Of a DNA stretch of 64,000 nt, positions 47,067-55,206 are shown piece by piece. Both the position numbers and the translations under genes were made by a program. The stretch's first letter is position 1; each line of letters opens with the position of its first letter. Source of the stretch: Microvirga alba (lineage in GTDB: Bacteria; Pseudomonadota; Alphaproteobacteria; Rhizobiales; Beijerinckiaceae). The DNA lies in contig NZ_JADQDO010000002.1 in the NCBI RefSeq assembly GCF_015694465.1, positions 124,001 through 188,000 of the forward strand. Reading direction: 5' to 3'. The notes beneath the pieces were generated by a model. It worked only from the letters and a program-made list of their open reading frames with translations, made no database searches and was not told the DNA's origin.

Positions 47067-47923
47067 GCGACCCGCTCGCCACCCGTGACCAGGCGCTTCG
47101 GCAGTTGCGCCGCACCCTGACCGACGCCGGTTTCGAGAACGCGGCGCTCGATGCGCGGCTGCTCGTGCTGGCGGCGCTCGACATTTCGGCGACGAATCTG
47201 ATCACGCGCCCCGATACCCTCCTGACGGAGGAGCAGGCGGGCAAGATCGCGGCCTACACGAGCCGCCGCCTCGCCCACGAGCCCGTGGCACGGATCATCG
47301 GGGAGCGCGAATTCTGGGGCCTGCCCTTCACCTTGTCGGACGACACGCTCGTGCCCCGGCCGGACACGGAAACCGTGGTGGAAACGGCGCTTCAGCTCCT
47401 CCCCGACCATCAGGCCGCGTTGACCATCGCCGATCTCGGCACCGGATCAGGCTGTATCCTCACGGCCCTCCTCTATGAATTGCCCCGGGCCAGGGGGATC
47501 GGAGTCGACCGCTCCTTCAACGCGGCCCGCACGGCGCGGTCCAATGCGGAGCGCAATGGCGTCGGGGAGCGGTCGCTGATCGCCGTCTCCGACTGGGCCA
47601 GCGCGCTCGCCGGGCGATTCGACCTCGTCGTCTCCAACCCGCCCTACATCGCCTCGTCGGTCGTCCTGGGGCTCGACCGGGAGGTGCGGGACTACGACCC
47701 GGCTCTCGCCCTCGACGGCGGGACTGACGGGCTCGATGCCTACCGGGTCATCCTCGCCGATGCCGCGCGCCTGTTGAAGCCCGGCGGCCTGCTGGTGCTG
47801 GAAATCGGCTATGATCAGGCAGACGCGTTGCAGCGTTTGGCCGCGGATCGCGCCCTTGACGTCCTGAGGATCGTGCACGATCTCTCCGGTAATCCGCGTT
47901 GCGTCGCCCTTAAACGGACATGA
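47063..47923 (+). CDS. prmC: Release factor glutamine methyltransferase
   Basis: 286 residues starting at TTG 47063, overlapping the fosX stop. Motif I IADLGTGSGCILTALL and the catalytic NPPY at 192-195 (LVVSNPPYIASS) identify PrmC/HemK, which methylates the GGQ glutamine of RF1 and RF2. The N-terminal helical domain (QALRQLRRTLTDAGFENAALD) binds the release factor. Confidence 0.95.
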   Translation: MSDPLATRDQALRQLRRTLTDAGFENAALDARLLVLAALDISATNLITRPDTLLTEEQAGKIAAYTSRRLAHEPVARIIGEREFWGLPFTLSDDTLVPRPDTETVVETALQLLPDHQAALTIADLGTGSGCILTALLYELPRARGIGVDRSFNAARTARSNAERNGVGERSLIAVSDWASALAGRFDLVVSNPPYIASSVVLGLDREVRDYDPALALDGGTDGLDAYRVILADAARLLKPGGLLVLEIGYDQADALQRLAADRALDVLRIVHDLSGNPRCVALKRT

Positions 47924-48276
47924 TCACAGGGGATAACTTCTCTTCGCCCCATAGGGAAAAGGCTGAAATATCGCTTGTTGGACCGAGCGGAACCAGCTAG
48001 ATTCAAATCAGAGATCGTCCTCGGTCTAAACAAATCGGTAGTCCCCGTTTGAGGGAGCATGCCGGAAGACCAAACGATATCAATCGCGCAGGCAGGGGCT
48101 TTTTGAACAGCTGAGCGCGATCATCTGAACCCGACACTGAAGGATGGCCAGGCCTTTCAAAAGCTATGGCTGAACGACAGACGGTTGCCACGCGAACGGT
48201 GGGCGATAAGCCCGTTCGGTGAACATTGGCTTGCATCGCGTGGGCTTTAAAGAACCAGCGAGGGTCGTAGACCAGA
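47924..48276 (+). other. Long leader of the DUF4167 gene
   Basis: No gene is seen in 353 bases. A promoter-like pair lies at 47975-48003, which would give a leader of about 265 nt. Near its end CGAAC-GGT-GGGC and GCCC-GTTCG form a bulged hairpin at 48193-48218, and TAAGCCC could alternatively pair with GGGCTTTA at 48242-48249, allowing two exclusive folds just before the start codon. Confidence 0.45.
47975..48003 (+). promoter_or_regulatory. Possible promoter of the DUF4167 gene
   Basis: TTGTTG at 47975-47980 and TAGATT at 47998-48003 are separated by 17 bases. The match is moderate; there is no other support. Confidence 0.35.
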
Positions 48277-49377
48277 ATGAGACCAGGACAGAACAGGCGT
48301 ATGCGCGGTCGCAGCCGCAACAACAATAACAAGGGTCCGAACCCTCTGACCCGGAGTTATGAGTCGAACGGTCCGGACGTGAAAATCCGGGGCACCGCTC
48401 AGCATATCGCCGAGAAATACAGCCAGCTTGCCCGCGACGCTCAGGCGAGCGGCGACCCCGTGGCGGCGGAGAACTATTTCCAGCACGCCGAGCACTATTT
48501 CCGCATCATCGCCGCGGCCCAAGAGCAGCTGCGCGAGCAATACGGTTATCAGCAGCGGCCCTTCGACGAGGACGGCGACGACGAGGGCTTTGCCCAGGGC
48601 GAGCGCCAGGGCTTCGGCGGCGACGACAACGATTTCGGCTCCCAGCCGCAGCCCTACGAGGCGCGCCAGGATGGTGAGCGTTCGTCTCGCTTCGACCGTG
48701 GCGACCGCCAGGAGCGCGGTGACCGCGGAGATCGGCCTGAGCGTGGCGAACGCGGTGATCGGCCTGAACGTGGGGAGCGCCCCGAACGCGGTGAACGCCA
48801 GGATCGTCGCGAGCGCTTCCAGCGTGATCGCGGCCCCCGTCAGGATTTCCAGCGCGACGACCAGCCCTATGAGCGCGCTGAACGTGGCGATCGCCCCGAA
48901 CGCGGGGATCGGCCCGAGCGCGGAGACCGCCCCGAACGCGCGGATCGTCCCGAACGTGGAGAACGCACCGAACGGGCGGATCGTCCCGAGCGTGGCGACC
49001 GTCCCGAGCGTGCGGATCGCCCCGAGCGTGGAGAACGCCCCGAGCGTGCGGATCGCCCCGAGCGTGGAGAACGCCCCGAGCGTGCGGATCGCCCCGAGCG
49101 TGCCGGCCGCGGCGATTTTCGTCGGGACCGTCGCCGCGATGAGGGTGAAGTCGCCGATACCGCTGGCCTGCCGGCGTTCCTGACCAACCCGGTTCGCACC
49201 CCGGCCCCGGTCGAGATCGAGGAAAAGGCTCCGGCTCCGGCACCTCAGGAAGCGGCGACCGATGAGGCTGAGGTTCGCCCTCGCCGCCGTCGGCGCACCC
49301 GCCAGGAAATGGAGGAAGCGGCCCGCGCAAAGGCTGGCTTCGCGGCGGATGACGTCAAGACGCCGGCCGCCGAATAA
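48277..49377 (+). CDS. DUF4167 protein with long Asp-Arg-Pro-Glu-Arg repeats
   Basis: 366 residues. The conserved DUF4167 domain is at the N-terminus: GPNPLTRSYESNGPDVKIRG, AQHIAEKYSQLARDAQASGD and AENYFQHAEHYFRIIAAAQE. Residues about 143-280 are tandem DRPERGERPERA units, highly charged and disordered, then a Pro/Ala linker and RPRRRRRTRQEMEEAAR. The basic N-terminus and RGG-like flavour suggest RNA binding, as proposed for related proteins, but no function is established. Conserved position after prmC in Hyphomicrobiales. Confidence 0.88.
   Translation: MRPGQNRRMRGRSRNNNNKGPNPLTRSYESNGPDVKIRGTAQHIAEKYSQLARDAQASGDPVAAENYFQHAEHYFRIIAAAQEQLREQYGYQQRPFDEDGDDEGFAQGERQGFGGDDNDFGSQPQPYEARQDGERSSRFDRGDRQERGDRGDRPERGERGDRPERGERPERGERQDRRERFQRDRGPRQDFQRDDQPYERAERGDRPERGDRPERGDRPERADRPERGERTERADRPERGDRPERADRPERGERPERADRPERGERPERADRPERAGRGDFRRDRRRDEGEVADTAGLPAFLTNPVRTPAPVEIEEKAPAPAPQEAATDEAEVRPRRRRRTRQEMEEAARAKAGFAADDVKTPAAE
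48703..49110 (+). repeat. Coding tandem repeat (minisatellite)
   Basis: Units of 18 to 36 bases related to GATCGCCCCGAGCGTGGAGA are repeated many times with few changes; the last copies are almost identical. They encode alternating DRPERG, ERPERA and DRPERA. Such arrays change length by slippage or recombination. Confidence 0.92.
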
Positions 49378-49402
49378 GGCCGGAAGCGTCTGCGAAAACA
49401 CG

Positions 49403-49429
49403 AAGGGAGAGCATCGCTCTCCCTTTTTT
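49403..49429 (+). terminator. Terminator shared by convergent DUF4167 and MOSC genes
   Basis: AAGGGAGAG and CTCTCCCTT pair around CATCG, followed by T residues to 49429. The T-run overlaps the TAA stop codon of the MOSC gene on the other strand. Confidence 0.92.
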
Positions 49430-50228
49430 ATTGCTTGCCCGATGATGCGAGGGCGAGGGCCGCTTGTTCGGGCGCGAAACTGTCGCCTTCGGCGATCCGG
49501 CCGCCCGACAGAACCTCGGCATAGACGCCGCAATCCACATGGCCGAACGCCTGCATCAGGCCTTTCGGGATTTGCATGTCTCGCAGGCCGGTGGCGGGAT
49601 CGACATTGGTCGCGGCGCACCTCTCGATTCGCTTGGTGATCCTCAGCCGCACGCCTGAGGGCGTCGCCAGAACCTTGTCGACGAGGTCGAATTCCTGCCA
49701 GGGCGCGAGACCTTCCACATGAAGGTTGCCCCGGAAACGTAAGGGATCAACGGGCGCGCCTAGCGCGTTTTCCAGCGCCTGCACGCTGGCGAGGTTGATG
49801 ATAGAGACGAAGCCGCGCCGCGAATCCGTGAACCGCAACCCGTCTGGGGCGGTTAGAATTTTCAGCGCGCCGCGCAATGCCTTCGGCATGAAGCGGCGGA
49901 TGAAGGCTTCGATGGCAAGACGCCCCTCCCCGGTCGAGAGGTCGCCGCGCGCCACCTCTCGCCCGCCTTCCTCGATCACCAGCGTCGTCGTCTCATCGAG
50001 ATAGCGGGTTTTCAGCCGGGCCAGGTCCGCATGGCGCATCAGCACCAAAAACTTGTCCTTGGGCTGGTGGACCGGATTTTCCGGATCGAACCCAGACGGG
50101 CCGTTCTCGATGGCGAAAACGCGGTCGCCGGGAAAATGGTGGCCAGCCTTCAGCTCGGCGGAGGAAAGGGGTTCAGGCGAGAGGCTCTTGACCGGGTAGC
50201 GGTGGAGCGCGGCGATGCGGATGTTCAT
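49428..50228 (-). CDS. MOSC domain protein, YcbX-like
   Basis: 266 residues. MOSC_N domain begins IRIAALHRYPVKSLSPEPLSS; the MOSC core has RRGFVSIINLASVQALENALG and RFRGNLHVEGLAPWQEFDLV, with the conserved cysteine in RIERCAATNVDPATGLRD, which binds molybdenum cofactor in relatives such as YcbX and mARC. It may reduce N-hydroxylated compounds. Convergent with DUF4167. Confidence 0.88.
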   Translation of the reverse strand: MNIRIAALHRYPVKSLSPEPLSSAELKAGHHFPGDRVFAIENGPSGFDPENPVHQPKDKFLVLMRHADLARLKTRYLDETTTLVIEEGGREVARGDLSTGEGRLAIEAFIRRFMPKALRGALKILTAPDGLRFTDSRRGFVSIINLASVQALENALGAPVDPLRFRGNLHVEGLAPWQEFDLVDKVLATPSGVRLRITKRIERCAATNVDPATGLRDMQIPKGLMQAFGHVDCGVYAEVLSGGRIAEGDSFAPEQAALALASSGKQ

Positions 50229-50273
50229 GCCACATTGTTAGAATCGTCGCCCGCGCTGGGCAAGAACGGGCGT

Positions 50274-50594
50274 CTATTCCTTCGCGCGGGAGAGCACATC
50301 CTCATCGGAGCCCGGGGGTCGCTCTTCCCCTTCCGGCCAGACCGGAACGATCCCGCTTTTCGGAATCGTACCCGTCCCCGTCGAATCGCCGTCATCGCGC
50401 TCGATCTCGAAGGCCTCGCGGCTCTGTTCGAGGTCCTCTTCGAGCTTCGCCTTTTCGGTCGTGTCTCCAAAGGTCTCCGGCGTCACTGAGGGGCCGCGTT
50501 CCGCCGGACTTTCGGGCACGGCCATGCCGAGGGCGTCGTTGCGGGCCAGGTCGGCGCGGGCCTTTTCGGCTTCCGATCGCGGGTCGCGTGCCAT
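50274..50594 (-). CDS. Small acidic protein of unknown function
   Basis: 106 residues from MARDPRSEAEKARADLARND, preceded by GGAG seven bases upstream of the ATG. Strongly acidic and proline-containing, without hydrophobic segments, likely disordered. No family recognised. Lies between the MOSC gene (same strand) and divergent clpB. Confidence 0.55.
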   Translation of the reverse strand: MARDPRSEAEKARADLARNDALGMAVPESPAERGPSVTPETFGDTTEKAKLEEDLEQSREAFEIERDDGDSTGTGTIPKSGIVPVWPEGEERPPGSDEDVLSRAKE

Positions 50595-50652
50595 GCTGAT
50601 CTCCGTTATCGATCGAAGGGTCAATGTCAGCGAGCCAAGGCGGTTCCTCCCC

Positions 50653-50684
50653 CTTGTTGTGACCGATTGGCTCCACCAACTAAG
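50653..50684 (+). promoter_or_regulatory. Possible heat-shock sigma (RpoH) promoter of clpB
   Basis: CTTGTT at 50653-50658 and CCAACTAAG at 50676-50684 resemble the alphaproteobacterial CTTG...CCTAT pattern, about 90 bases before clpB. The -10 match is imperfect. Confidence 0.3.
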
Positions 50685-50773
50685 GTTCAGCGGATGCCTC
50701 ATACGAGGGTCCGGCATCGCAGGGTATGTTTGCGCCTCATGTGAGGGCGGGCGAACCCGAGAAGGGATGAGAC

Positions 50774-53398
50774 ATGAATTTCGAAAAATACACCGAGCGC
50801 GCCCGTGGTTTCGTGCAGGCCGCGCAGAACCTCGCCATGCGGGAAGGCCACCCGCAATTGGCTCCCGGCCATCTTTTGAAGGTGCTGCTCGACGACCCTG
50901 AGGGTCTTTGCGCCGGTCTGATCGACCGCGCCGGCGGCCGCTCCCGCGAGGCTCACGCCGCGGTCGAGCAATGGCTCGCCAAACAGCCGAAAGTGTCCGG
51001 CGCCGCGGCCCAGCCGCAGGCGACGCGCGAACTGATGCGCTTTTTCGATTCTGCCGAAAGCGCCGCTGAAAAGGCGGGCGATTCCTTCGTCACCGTCGAG
51101 CGGATGCTGCTCGCGCTTGCCGTCGACAAGGACTCGGAAGCGGGAAAAATCCTCGCGCAGGCCGGTGTCACGCCGCAATCGCTCAACGCCGCAATCAATG
51201 CGCTGCGCAAGGGCCGCACCGCCGACAACGCGACGGCGGAAAACGCCTATGATGCGCTGAAGAAATACGCCCGCGACCTTACGGAAGCGGCCCGCGAGGG
51301 CAAACTCGACCCCGTGATCGGCCGCGACGAGGAAATCCGCCGCACGATCCAGGTTCTGTCGCGGCGCACGAAGAACAACCCCGTGCTTATCGGCGAACCC
51401 GGCGTCGGCAAGACCGCCATCGTCGAAGGGCTCGCCTTGCGCATCGTCGATGGCGACGTGCCCGAAAGCTTGAAGGACAAGCAATTGCTTGCCCTCGACA
51501 TGGGCTCGCTGATCGCGGGCGCGAAATATCGCGGCGAGTTCGAGGAGCGCCTGAAGGCCGTGCTCAACGAAGTCACGGCGGCGGAAGGCGGCATCATCCT
51601 CTTCATCGACGAGATGCACACCCTTGTCGGCGCGGGCAAAGCCGACGGCGCGATGGATGCCTCGAACCTCCTGAAACCCGCTCTCGCCCGTGGCGAGTTG
51701 CACTGCGTCGGCGCGACCACGCTCGATGAGTACCGCAAGCATGTGGAGAAGGACGCGGCGCTCGCCCGCAGATTCCAGCCGGTTTTCGTCAGTGAGCCTA
51801 CCGTGGAAGACACGGTGTCGATCCTGCGCGGCTTGAAGGAGAAGTACGAGCAGCATCACGGCGTGCGCATCACCGATAGCGCGCTTGTCGCGGCGGCGAC
51901 CTTGTCGAACCGCTACATCACCGACCGCTTCCTGCCGGACAAGGCCATCGACCTCGTGGACGAGGCCTCGTCGCGCCTGCGCATGCAGGTGGATTCGAAG
52001 CCGGAGGAACTCGATTCCATCGATCGCGAGATCGTGCGCCTGAAGATCGAGGCGGAGGCTCTGAAGAAAGAGACCGACGCCGCTTCCAAGGACCGGCTTC
52101 AGCGGCTCGAAAAGGAACTCGCCGATCTGGAGGAGCGCTCGGACGCCATCACCACGCGCTGGAAATCCGAGAAGGACAAGCTCGGCCGCGCCGCCGCGCT
52201 GAAGAAGAAGCTCGAGGATGCGCGCAACGAACTCGCCTCCGCCCAGCGTCAGGGGCAGTACCAGCGCGCGGGCGAACTGGCCTACGGCATCATTCCGCAA
52301 CTGGAGAAGGAACTCGCCGAGACCGAAGGCGCGGAAAACGGTTCCGGCCTGATGGAAGAGGCGGTGACGCCCGACCACGTGGCGCAGGTCGTCTCCCGCT
52401 GGACCGGCGTGCCCGTCGACAAGATGCTCGAAGGCGAGCGCGAGAAGCTGCTCCACATGGAGGAGGAACTGGCTAAGCGCGTCGTCGGCCAGCGCGAAGC
52501 GGTGGAGGCGGTCTCGACCGCCGTGCGCCGCGCCCGCGCGGGCCTGCAGGACCCGAACCGCCCGATGGGTTCGTTCATGTTCCTCGGCCCCACGGGAGTC
52601 GGCAAGACCGAGCTGACGAAGGCTCTCGCGGGCTTCCTGTTCGATGACGACAACGCGCTCGTGCGCATCGACATGTCGGAATACATGGAGAAGCATTCGG
52701 TCGCCCGCCTCATCGGCGCGCCTCCGGGCTATGTGGGCTATGAGGAAGGCGGCGCGCTCACCGAAGCGGTCCGCCGCAGGCCCTATCAGGTGGTGCTCTT
52801 CGACGAGATCGAAAAGGCGCATCCGGACGTGTTCAACGTGCTTTTGCAAGTGCTCGACGACGGACGCCTCACGGACGGCCAGGGCCGCACCGTGGACTTC
52901 CGCAACACGCTCATCATCATGACCTCCAATCTCGGCTCGGAATATCTCGTGGCCCAGCACGAGGGCGAGGATTCGGACGCGGTGCGCGGCGAGGTCATGG
53001 CGGTGGTGCGCTCGCATTTCCGGCCGGAATTCCTCAACCGCGTGGACGAGATCATCCTGTTCCACCGGCTGAAACGGTCGGAAATGGGTGCGATCGTCGA
53101 CATCCAGCTCAAGCGGCTGCAGAAGCTCTTGGACGAACGCAAGATCACCCTGGAGGTCGATGTACAAGCGCGCGACTGGCTCGCCGACAAGGGCTACGAC
53201 CCGGCCTATGGCGCGCGGCCCTTGAAGCGCGTGATCCAGAAGAACGTCCAGGACTCGCTGGCGGAACTCATCCTCTCCGGCGAGGTCAAGGACGGCGAGA
53301 CCGTGTCCGTTCATCTTGGCCCCATGGGCCTGATGATCGGCGAGGTCACCGTCGGCAAGACCGCGGAGGCTGCTCCCGAAGGGGTGCGGTTGAATTAA
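50774..53398 (+). CDS. clpB: ATP-dependent disaggregase ClpB
   Basis: 874 residues. The N-domain starts [20 protein letters not shown]; Walker A motifs are GEPGVGKT at 207-214 and GPTGVGKT at 605-612. Between them lies the long ClpB coiled coil (about residues 405-525), which distinguishes it from ClpA/ClpC. It rescues aggregated proteins with DnaK. A possible RpoH promoter lies upstream. Confidence 0.97.
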   Translation: MNFEKYTERARGFVQAAQNLAMREGHPQLAPGHLLKVLLDDPEGLCAGLIDRAGGRSREAHAAVEQWLAKQPKVSGAAAQPQATRELMRFFDSAESAAEKAGDSFVTVERMLLALAVDKDSEAGKILAQAGVTPQSLNAAINALRKGRTADNATAENAYDALKKYARDLTEAAREGKLDPVIGRDEEIRRTIQVLSRRTKNNPVLIGEPGVGKTAIVEGLALRIVDGDVPESLKDKQLLALDMGSLIAGAKYRGEFEERLKAVLNEVTAAEGGIILFIDEMHTLVGAGKADGAMDASNLLKPALARGELHCVGATTLDEYRKHVEKDAALARRFQPVFVSEPTVEDTVSILRGLKEKYEQHHGVRITDSALVAAATLSNRYITDRFLPDKAIDLVDEASSRLRMQVDSKPEELDSIDREIVRLKIEAEALKKETDAASKDRLQRLEKELADLEERSDAITTRWKSEKDKLGRAAALKKKLEDARNELASAQRQGQYQRAGELAYGIIPQLEKELAETEGAENGSGLMEEAVTPDHVAQVVSRWTGVPVDKMLEGEREKLLHMEEELAKRVVGQREAVEAVSTAVRRARAGLQDPNRPMGSFMFLGPTGVGKTELTKALAGFLFDDDNALVRIDMSEYMEKHSVARLIGAPPGYVGYEEGGALTEAVRRRPYQVVLFDEIEKAHPDVFNVLLQVLDDGRLTDGQGRTVDFRNTLIIMTSNLGSEYLVAQHEGEDSDAVRGEVMAVVRSHFRPEFLNRVDEIILFHRLKRSEMGAIVDIQLKRLQKLLDERKITLEVDVQARDWLADKGYDPAYGARPLKRVIQKNVQDSLAELILSGEVKDGETVSVHLGPMGLMIGEVTVGKTAEAAPEGVRLN

Positions 53399-53543
53399 AT
53401 CTTTGACGCTCCCGGCGGCTCGGGATCGCGCGCTTTGCCGCGACCCGCGCCGCCTCTTTTGCCAGCCTTTCGGGGATCGAAGCTTCACCCGAGGCGTTTC
53501 TTTCCAAAGGGGGCGCGCGTTGGGCCCCGTCAGGAGAGATTGT

Positions 53544-53708
53544 ATGAAGAATAAGCAACAAAATCAGACCGATTCACGCCAGAAGAACAATGCCAGGGAT
53601 AAAAAACTGCCGGCGAACTCGAAGGAGGCTTTGGATCGCAGACTTGATGAAGCCTCTGAGGAATCCTTTCCCGCCAGCGACCCCGTTTCCGTGAAAATCA
53701 CCAAATAA
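53544..53708 (+). CDS. Small hydrophilic conserved protein
   Basis: 54 residues from ATG 53544 with AGGAGAGA just upstream. The C-terminal LDEASEESFPASDPVSV matches a widespread short motif (LDxAxxESFPASDP) of unknown function seen in small proteobacterial proteins. The N-terminal part is Lys/Asn/Gln-rich. A strong terminator follows, supporting an independent gene. A stress link with clpB is only inference. Confidence 0.75.
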   Translation: MKNKQQNQTDSRQKNNARDKKLPANSKEALDRRLDEASEESFPASDPVSVKITK

Positions 53709-53725
53709 TTCCGATCTTTCCCAAG

Positions 53726-53757
53726 AGCCCCAGCGCCTCGCGCCTGGGGCTTTTTTT
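53726..53757 (+). terminator. Rho-independent terminator after the small protein gene
   Basis: AGCCCCAG and CTGGGGCT form a perfect eight-pair stem around a GC-rich loop, followed by seven T residues. Confidence 0.95.
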
Positions 53758-53765
53758 CGCCGCGA

Positions 53766-53814
53766 CTAGAGCTTGGCGAACAACCGGTTTCCACTTGTTC
53801 TGGCCATGCTCTAG
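53766..53814 (-). repeat. Short 49-bp palindromic element
   Basis: On the minus strand it runs from CTAGAGC through AACAAGTGGAAACCGGTTG to GCTCTAG, a deleted form of the 106-bp element with perfect CTAGAGC termini. Its end provides the TAG stop of the EamA gene. Confidence 0.88.
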
Positions 53815-54674
53815 CCCCGGCTCGCGACCGCGACGCCGAGCGCGGCGCAGGCCATTCCGGCGATCTGGATCAGGCTCAGGGTCTCGCCGAAAATGGCGAA
53901 AGCCATCAGCGCCGCAACCGGCGGAACGAGGTAAAGCAGCGTCGCGACGCCGACGACTGCACCTTGGCGGATGAGAAAAAGAAGCAAGCCGATCGCACCG
54001 ATGGAGAGGCCAAGCACCGCCCAGGCGAGCGCTCCCAGAAGCGGCCACGTGAGGTCCATCCGCCCCTGCTCCGTCAGAAGCATGATCGGCAGGGTGACCG
54101 CGGCAGCCCCCAGATATTGAATGACCGCGTTGACGCGCAGATCGAGCGCGCCGCCGGTGCGCTTCTGCCAGATCGTGCCGAACGTGATCGAGAACATGGC
54201 GAGAAAGGCAACCCCAAGCGCGGCAGGCGGGACTTCGCCGCCCAGTTTCGGCAGCAGGACCAGCGACGCGCCGAGAAAGCCGATGCCGATCCCCGCCCAA
54301 CGACGGCCCGTCACCTGCTCCCCTAGCAAGGGCCCGGCCAAGAGCCCCGTGACGAGCGGCTGCAGCCCTGCCACCAGCGCGGCGATCCCCGCCGGTAATC
54401 CGTTCTTCACGGCCCAGAAGACCCCGCCGAGATAGAACCCATGGAGCAGAACCCCGGCGATCAAGCCGTTGCGCCAGTCGCGCGCGCTCCTGGGCCAGGA
54501 CGCGCCACCGGCAATCGCGACCCCGGCCAGCACCACGACGGCGAGGACATAGCGCACGAAGAGAAACGTCAGCGGTTCGGCGTAAGGCGGGATCACGCGC
54601 GCAACGATGAAGCCCGTGGCCCAGATGACGACGAACAGGGGCGGCGCGAGACCGGCAAGAAGATTTGCGTTCAT
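53811..54674 (-). CDS. DMT-superfamily transporter (EamA domains)
   Basis: 287 residues, about ten hydrophobic segments. FVVIWATGFIVARVIPPYAEP is the first helix with the typical WxxxF motif, and GLPAGIAALVAGLQPLVTGLL and AVVGVATLLYLVPPVAALMAF end each repeat. Substrate unknown. The TAG stop lies in a palindromic repeat; without it the frame would continue. Confidence 0.9.
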   Translation of the reverse strand: MNANLLAGLAPPLFVVIWATGFIVARVIPPYAEPLTFLFVRYVLAVVVLAGVAIAGGASWPRSARDWRNGLIAGVLLHGFYLGGVFWAVKNGLPAGIAALVAGLQPLVTGLLAGPLLGEQVTGRRWAGIGIGFLGASLVLLPKLGGEVPPAALGVAFLAMFSITFGTIWQKRTGGALDLRVNAVIQYLGAAAVTLPIMLLTEQGRMDLTWPLLGALAWAVLGLSIGAIGLLLFLIRQGAVVGVATLLYLVPPVAALMAFAIFGETLSLIQIAGMACAALGVAVASRG

Positions 54675-55206
54675 GAGAAATCTGGCGAGGACGGCCCTGC
54701 GGCCTTGGGGAAAGGATCTCGGACTCGAGAGCCTGAGGTTATGCGCTCCAGGTTTCTCCTGTCGATTGCAAAGTGCCGCCGGGCAACAGATCGCGCCCTC
54801 GGGTTGCCCTGTCCCACCGGCCGAAATCAGCCAATGCCCTCATTCGTCAAGGCATGTGCGCTGCAGCACTTGTCTTTTCGCAATGGCGCAACATTATTTT
54901 GATGCAACACCCCTTCAGGATGCCTGCAAGGGGTGTTAAACGTTACGTAATAATATATGGGCATAACTGATTCGGACTTTGTCCGGACATTCGAGGTTGC
55001 TCTGGGTCGCTGGATGGCACGGCTTCAGACGTTCAGCGCAGAATAACTTCTCATGTGCCCGTATTTTTACAATTCCGCGATCCATCCGACTGAACTTGCC
55101 GGATCGCATAACAGATCTGTTGCGACCAGATAATCAAACCTGATCCCGATCTGCACATAACGACGCAACTGCCTTTGCATATGCAAAGCAATACCTGAGG
55201 ACTACG
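54675..55206. other. Spacer and AT-rich leader of RTX gene 3
   Basis: No credible gene in 532 bases. From about 54880 the sequence is unusually AT-rich up to the RTX start. A 16-bp palindrome lies at 55173-55188 and an AGG-type ribosome site at 55198-55200. Confidence 0.7.
55173..55188. promoter_or_regulatory. Perfect 16-bp palindrome before RTX gene 3
   Basis: CTTTGCATATGCAAAG is a perfect inverted repeat 18 bases ahead of the ATG. It has the size and symmetry of an operator for a dimeric regulator, or could fold in the 5' leader. Confidence 0.5.

Noticed and set aside
48703..49110. CRISPR array
   Set aside because: Repeats lack unique spacers and stay in frame as protein-coding tandem units.
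50699..53488. 929-codon open frame antisense to clpB
   Set aside because: Same cause; ClpB is complete on the plus strand.
54441..54902. 153-codon frame between the EamA gene and RTX gene 3
   Set aside because: Mostly antisense to the EamA gene, with no recognisable features.
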